This document shows, piece after piece, positions 5,069 through 8,175 of a stretch of DNA of 8,175 nucleotides. A program made the position numbers and the translations under genes. This DNA comes from Bacilli bacterium (GTDB lineage: Bacteria; Bacillota_I; Bacilli_A; RF39; UBA660), in the NCBI GenBank assembly GCA_900772435.1, contig CAAHEM010000090.1, positions 1 through 8,175 on the forward strand, in the 5' to 3' direction. Position 1 is the first letter of the stretch, and every line of letters starts with the position of its first letter. The notes below the pieces were generated by a model. The model saw only the letters and a list, made by a program, of their open reading frames with translations, was not told the DNA's origin and made no database searches.

Positions 5069-5911
5069 TTAATCCTCCTTATCATCATACATTGAATCTA
5101 TTAAATTAAATAGATCGTGCTCTAAAGTACTATTTGTCATTGTTTTATCACTAACTGGTTCATCATCGTCATCATCGAAGTGTTCAAGTTCCATTTTATC
5201 TTCTAACTCTCCTACTGATACGTCTGATGTAGTACTTTCAATTTTACTGATTAAGTCTTCTATTTTGTTTGTTTTCTTATCAAGTTCATCAACTGACTTA
5301 TCTATTTTGTTTACTTCGTTGCTTATTGCTTCTGGAGTTAATTTATTCATAGAATTTAATGTGTCTTCAAGTTCATCTTCAAGTGTACCATATGCTTTTC
5401 TTCTAACAGTATCATATGTTGTAGCTGAATCTTTTATTACAGGTTTTTCTTCTCTAACCGGTTTAGAAACAACTTCATCTTTTTTATAATCCTTATCTAA
5501 AATTCCATATATTGGTGAAATTATTGGACTTGGTTTAAAGATTTTTGGTTGTTCTGGTATAGCTGGCTTTTGAACTTCTGTTCTCTTAGCTACTTTTGGT
5601 TCAGGACTCAAAACATTTCTTCTTGGTGGTAATTCTTCATCATCATCAAATTCTGTAAAATTGAATGTTCTTTCGCTTCTAAACAATTCCCTTTCACTGA
5701 AGTCGTTACTTGGTTTTGGTTCTTCTACAACTCTTTTTGTTTCTTCACGTTTTGGCTCTTCTCTAGTGATTTTTATTTCTTCAACCCTAGGTTTTGCTTC
5801 TTCAACTTCTTTTTTTACAACTTTATCTACTTTTTTAATTTCTGCTTCTGCTGGTTCGTCTATATATTCTTCATCATAGAATATATTTTTTAGTTTACTA
5901 AAAACTCCCAC
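5069..5911 (-). CDS. Uncharacterised, largely disordered acidic protein with a SepF-like N-terminal helix
   Basis: 280 residues, no family I can name firmly. The first 20 residues (MGVFSKLKNIFYDEEYIDEP) resemble the membrane-binding amphipathic helix of the division protein SepF: MG-start, K-x-x-F spacing, then an acidic/tyrosine run. The SepF globular core is absent. Residues 20-127 are Glu/Lys/Pro-rich and look disordered. A compact hydrophobic motif, SPIISPIYGILDKDYKK (128-144), stands out and resembles one I recall from uncharacterised proteins of related bacteria. Residues 175-226 are helical/coiled-coil (LEDELEDTLNSMNKL and a heptad-like NKIDKSVDELDKKTNKIEDL). A poly-Asp run (246-250) and an amphipathic tail (EHDLFNLIDSMYD) close the protein. 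The GTG start at 5911 is set by AGAGGTG with about 5 nt spacing, 17 nt after the lipoprotein stop. The SepF resemblance is inference from one short segment. Confidence 0.8.
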   Translation of the reverse strand: MGVFSKLKNIFYDEEYIDEPAEAEIKKVDKVVKKEVEEAKPRVEEIKITREEPKREETKRVVEEPKPSNDFSERELFRSERTFNFTEFDDDEELPPRRNVLSPEPKVAKRTEVQKPAIPEQPKIFKPSPIISPIYGILDKDYKKDEVVSKPVREEKPVIKDSATTYDTVRRKAYGTLEDELEDTLNSMNKLTPEAISNEVNKIDKSVDELDKKTNKIEDLISKIESTTSDVSVGELEDKMELEHFDDDDDEPVSDKTMTNSTLEHDLFNLIDSMYDDKED

Positions 5912-5928
5912 AATTGCACCTCTTTCTT

Positions 5929-6543
5929 CTATTCTTCATTCTCATTTATGTATTCAAGAACATTTTTTGTTTCGTTTTTTTCTTTAGGTTCTGGAATTTT
6001 ATATGCTGTTTCTTTTGATTCTAAATCTTTATCATTTAGTTTCTTTTCTATTACAGTATCATTATATTTTACTGAGTTTAGAATAGTGATTCCTCTTGAA
6101 ACTGCATACTTTATCTCACTTTCTTCTACCTCTACTTCTATTATAGCATAATTATAACACAACTCAACAATAAATTTATCATTATTTTTTCTTATTCTTA
6201 AGTATCCGTCCTTACCATTTTTATTGAATTTATAGAAGTAATAATCATCTATTTCTTTTGTTTCTTCAGTACCTTTTTTATAGTAATAACTAACCACATC
6301 AATATTTAAATAATAGATATTATTATGTGATGTTAAAGTTTGATTGAAATTATCATCTTTGATTACACTAAACCCGGTTGGCAAATAATATTTAAATCCT
6401 TTATTATTTGTATTATGTAAGTCATTTTCTTCTATTGTTGCATAGTTTAATATTTCTTCATAAGAAAGACTATTCATATAATAGGTATTTGTACATCCAG
6501 TAAAAAGAAATAAACATAATACAATTATAATTTTCTTATACAT
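5929..6543 (-). CDS. Small lipoprotein of unknown function
   Basis: 204 residues. The signal peptide is MYKKIIIVLCLFLFTGC, with positively charged start, hydrophobic core and a lipobox-like LFTG-C, so Cys17 should be lipidated and the protein held on the outer face of the membrane. Phe at -3 is a less common but tolerated lipobox residue. Residues 45-160 alternate beta-like stretches rich in Tyr, Asn and Lys (GFKYYLPTGFSVIKDDNF, DVVSYYYKKGTEE). The last 40 residues are charged and probably unstructured. No catalytic motif seen. The ATG at 6543 has TAGGAGA at 5 nt spacing. It is the first gene of the four-gene envelope set and follows trmB by 38 nt. A promoter lies inside the end of trmB. Confidence 0.85.
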   Translation of the reverse strand: MYKKIIIVLCLFLFTGCTNTYYMNSLSYEEILNYATIEENDLHNTNNKGFKYYLPTGFSVIKDDNFNQTLTSHNNIYYLNIDVVSYYYKKGTEETKEIDDYYFYKFNKNGKDGYLRIRKNNDKFIVELCYNYAIIEVEVEESEIKYAVSRGITILNSVKYNDTVIEKKLNDKDLESKETAYKIPEPKEKNETKNVLEYINENEE

Positions 6544-6566
6544 TTCTTATCTCCTACTACATTAAA

Positions 6567-6595
6567 ATTATAGCAAATAATTTATTTTTTAACAA
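6567..6595 (-). promoter_or_regulatory. Promoter of the lipoprotein operon, overlapping the end of trmB
   Basis: TTGTTA at 6595-6590 (four of six consensus bases), 17-bp spacer, TATAAT at 6572-6567. The predicted start is near 6560, just ahead of the lipoprotein Shine-Dalgarno. The -35 lies within the last codons of trmB. No terminator separates the genes, so the operon may also be read through from trmB. Confidence 0.68.
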
Positions 6596-7199
6596 CACTA
6601 ATATAATTTATGTTTTTACCTAAACCAATGAATTTGTCTTCATATTCAGTTCTTATAGTATCTAAATAATTAGTGTCTGTTTTTACTATATCGTATCCAT
6701 TTTCTATGAATGACTCGCATGAATAATCATATAAGTCATCATTATCTGTTTTCATTTCAATGCGTTTTTCATTTTTAAATAAACTTTCATATTTATTTAA
6801 GAATACATTTGATGTTAATCTTCTCTTAGCATGTCTTTTTTTAGGCCATGGATCACTAAAATTCAAATATATTTTATCTATCTCATGATCGAATATTTCC
6901 TCTATTCCAAGGGCATCTATACAAACTAATCTTAAATTATTAAGTTCTAATTCTTCTAGTTTTTTAACAGCACTTACTAAAGGACTATCATATTTTTCAA
7001 TACCTATAAAATTAATATTAGGATTTTGTATAGCTTTTTCGATTATGAATTTTCCTTTACCAGTACCTATTTCTATTTCTATATTATTATCATTATTAAA
7101 TACTTTATTCCATTTTCCTTTATTTTCTCTTGGATTTTGTTCTAAATATTTTGATTTTGATATTATTTCTTCTGCATTTTTGATATGTTTTAATCGCAA
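6582..7199 (-). CDS. trmB: tRNA (guanine-N7-)-methyltransferase
   Basis: SAM-dependent enzyme that makes m7G46 in the variable loop of tRNAs. 205 residues from the chosen start, normal for the monomeric bacterial form. Visible: SAM-binding motif I EIEIGTGKGKF (41-51); GIEKY acidic strand end (66-70); the hallmark NFSDPWPKKRHAKRRL (113-128), whose Asp is catalytic in the family; TDNDDLY (151-157); and the C-terminal T-x-Y-E-x-K-F tRNA/SAM site (184-190). Start: TTG at 7199 gives MRLKH, matching the usual MRLR start of TrmB, with GAGGTG placed 6 nt upstream. The in-frame GTG at 7208 overlaps that Shine-Dalgarno and is rejected. It has its own promoter. Confidence 0.95.
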   Translation of the reverse strand: MRLKHIKNAEEIISKSKYLEQNPRENKGKWNKVFNNDNNIEIEIGTGKGKFIIEKAIQNPNINFIGIEKYDSPLVSAVKKLEELELNNLRLVCIDALGIEEIFDHEIDKIYLNFSDPWPKKRHAKRRLTSNVFLNKYESLFKNEKRIEMKTDNDDLYDYSCESFIENGYDIVKTDTNYLDTIRTEYEDKFIGLGKNINYISVVKK

Positions 7200-7219
7200 A
7201 ATACTCACCTCGCATTAAT

Positions 7220-7248
7220 ATTATACACTAAGAGCAATATTTTGTCAT
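7220..7248 (-). promoter_or_regulatory. Promoter of trmB
   Basis: ATGACA at 7248-7243 (five of six), 17-bp spacer, perfect TATAAT at 7225-7220. The start is predicted near 7213, leaving a leader of about 14 nt that contains the Shine-Dalgarno. A weaker plus-strand pair, TTAATA (7215-7220) and TATTTT (7238-7243), overlaps it and may serve the divergent small gene. Confidence 0.82.
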
Positions 7249-7268
7249 ATATTATTGTAGGTGAGTGT

Positions 7269-7538
7269 ATGAATAATAGAGATATGTTTTATCAAAATTT
7301 AAATCAAGGTTATAGTAACCCTGGAGGTTTTATACCACCAAGTGGTTATAATATGAATAGTCAGTATCAAGCTTATGGACCTAATGTTATTCCTGAACAG
7401 ATGGGATATACAAGTAATGATGAATTTGAAAATAGAATTAATAAGCTTGAAAGACAAATTAAAAATTTAGATACTAGACTTCAAAAGTTAGAATCTGCTT
7501 CACTTGAAGTTAATGATAGTAATTTGTATATGATATAA
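7269..7538 (+). CDS. Small coiled-coil protein with a Gly/Tyr/Asn/Gln-rich N-terminus, unknown function
   Basis: 89 residues. Residues 1-48 are low-complexity, rich in Asn, Gln, Gly, Pro and Tyr (NLNQGYSNPGGFIPPSGYN). Residues 53-75 form a clear heptad coiled coil: F53, I57, L60, I64, L67, L71, L74 at 4-3 spacing. It ends in a short polar tail with a hydrophobic SNLYMI. There is no signal peptide, TM or cysteine. The composition recalls spore-coat or surface-layer accessory proteins, but that is only resemblance. Start: ATG at 7269 follows AGGTGA. An in-frame TTG at 7242 would add nine residues but lacks a ribosome binding site. It diverges from trmB across 69 bp and ends at a shared terminator. 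Confidence 0.78.
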   Translation: MNNRDMFYQNLNQGYSNPGGFIPPSGYNMNSQYQAYGPNVIPEQMGYTSNDEFENRINKLERQIKNLDTRLQKLESASLEVNDSNLYMI

Positions 7539-7549
7539 TTTTTCAAAAT

Positions 7550-7573
7550 AAAAAACTCCTGTTGGAGTTTTTT
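7550..7573. terminator. Bidirectional terminator between the small coiled-coil gene and the transporter
   Basis: Ten-base-pair stem AAAAAACTCC/GGAGTTTTTT with a TGTT loop. It lies 11 bp after the plus-strand stop and 11 bp before the minus-strand stop. Six A/T pairs at each outer end make a T-tract for both directions. Confidence 0.93.
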
Positions 7574-7584
7574 ATTTCTTTTTA

Positions 7585-8175
7585 TTAAGAAAGTATAACT
7601 GATGCGAATGTTAAGATTACCATTGAAGCTAAACCGATAGTTACTATAACTTTAGTAGCCCATTTAACCCAAGTTGTGTAATTAACTTTAGCAAGAGCTA
7701 AACCACCCATAATTGCTCCACATGTTGGAGTAATTAAATTAACAAGTCCATTTGCTGCAACGAAAGTCATAATTGTAGTTTCTACACTATAACCAAGTTG
7801 TGCTGCAAGTGGAGCCATGATTGGTGTTGAAATAGTTGCAAGTCCTGAACTAGATGGTACAAGTACTGAAAGTACTATATGTAATAAATAGTTACAAGGT
7901 GTAAATAATGCAACTGGAGTTCCTTTTAACATATCAGCAACATTATAAATAATGTAATTATCTAAATATGTTTGACTCATTAATGAGTAAACACCACGTG
8001 CTACTGCAACGATAAGTACAACTGATAAGATATCTCTTGCACCTGCAATAAATTCATCTATAATTTGATTAGCACTGAATCCATTAATAATACCAATAAT
8101 AATTGCCATTATGAAGAACCATGCTGCTGATTCATTAAAGTACCACTCACCAAGAGGTGTTCCTGTTAACCAGCC
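7585..8175 (-). CDS. YfcC/DcuC-type transporter, C-terminal part (5' end beyond the window)
   Basis: Integral membrane carrier of the YfcC family, related to the DcuC C4-dicarboxylate carriers. Some members move arginine/ornithine or other anions, so the substrate is open. 196 residues are visible and the frame is open to the right edge; the ATG at 8109 is internal, because 22 in-frame codons precede it, including GEWYFNESAAWFFIMAIIIG. About five or six membrane segments are present. Family marks are GARDILSVVLIVAVARGV, the conserved VPSSSGLATISTPIMAPLA re-entrant/substrate region, and NGLVNLITPTCG with the C-terminal TM close behind. Full family members run to about 450-500 residues, so more than half is outside the window. 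It ends in TAA 11 bp from the shared terminator. Confidence 0.9.
   Translation of the reverse strand, partial: GWLTGTPLGEWYFNESAAWFFIMAIIIGIINGFSANQIIDEFIAGARDILSVVLIVAVARGVYSLMSQTYLDNYIIYNVADMLKGTPVALFTPCNYLLHIVLSVLVPSSSGLATISTPIMAPLAAQLGYSVETTIMTFVAANGLVNLITPTCGAIMGGLALAKVNYTTWVKWATKVIVTIGLASMVILTFASVILS

Noticed and set aside
5165..5180. CATCGTCATCATC repeat as a microsatellite
   Set aside because: It simply encodes the poly-Asp run of the 280-residue protein; too short and varied for a tandem repeat call.
4587..5879. Plus-strand Ser/Phe/Leu-rich ORFs opposite the envelope operon
   Set aside because: Shadows of Glu/Lys/Asp-rich genes on the minus strand, with no start signals.
5069..5911. 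Calling this gene sepF
   Set aside because: Only the N-terminal 20 residues resemble SepF; the conserved SepF core domain is absent.
7242..7268. TTG start for the small coiled-coil gene
   Set aside because: No Shine-Dalgarno in front, while ATG 7269 has AGGTGA at suitable spacing.

Overview
The window is AT-rich bacterial DNA from a low-GC Gram-positive (Bacillota or Mollicutes-like) lineage. The signs are the infC-rpmI-rplT operon behind an L20-type attenuation leader, a T-box riboswitch, strong Shine-Dalgarno sites, sigma-A promoters (TTGACA-17-TATAAT), and a YtxH-family protein beside a short YtxG-like membrane protein. All eleven stop codons visible are TAA (8) or TAG (3). Conserved tryptophans, as in ProRS and TrmB, are TGG, so the standard bacterial code is supported and the Mycoplasma code (UGA=Trp) is not. 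I cannot name a species.

Layout, left to right. Positions 1-1436 (minus): a translation operon, promoter > L20 leader/attenuator > infC > rpmI > rplT. rplT runs off the left edge and carries a C-terminal extension with a SAP/HeH-like helix pair. infC appears to start at an AUA codon. Positions 1509-3312 (minus): promoter > proline-specific T-box > proS (archaeal/eukaryotic-type prolyl-tRNA synthetase) > 3' UTR > terminator. Positions 3385-4311 (plus): a lone MscS-family channel gene with its own extended -10 promoter. Positions 4346-6595 (minus): four tightly packed genes, namely a lipoprotein, a disordered protein with a SepF-like N-terminus, a one-TM YtxG-like protein and a YtxH-like protein. 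They sit downstream of trmB (6582-7199), which has its own promoter. Positions 7269-7538 (plus): an 89-residue coiled-coil protein of unknown function, divergent from trmB. Positions 7585-8175 (minus): the C-terminal part of a YfcC/DcuC-type transporter, cut by the right edge. Bidirectional terminators separate both convergent gene pairs (4312-4338 and 7550-7573).

How the parts work together: the left half is translation machinery under RNA-level feedback. L20 senses its own excess, and uncharged tRNA-Pro switches on proS. The middle and right are envelope genes: a channel, a lipoprotein, membrane-anchored coiled-coil proteins and a transporter. There is no sign of mobile elements, CRISPR, phage, tRNA or rRNA genes. 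The best candidate for something undescribed is the envelope operon at 4346-6543, especially the 280-residue protein at 5069-5911. The best-supported unusual features are the infC AUA start, the explicit antiterminator/terminator pairing in the infC leader, and the L20 C-terminal extension.
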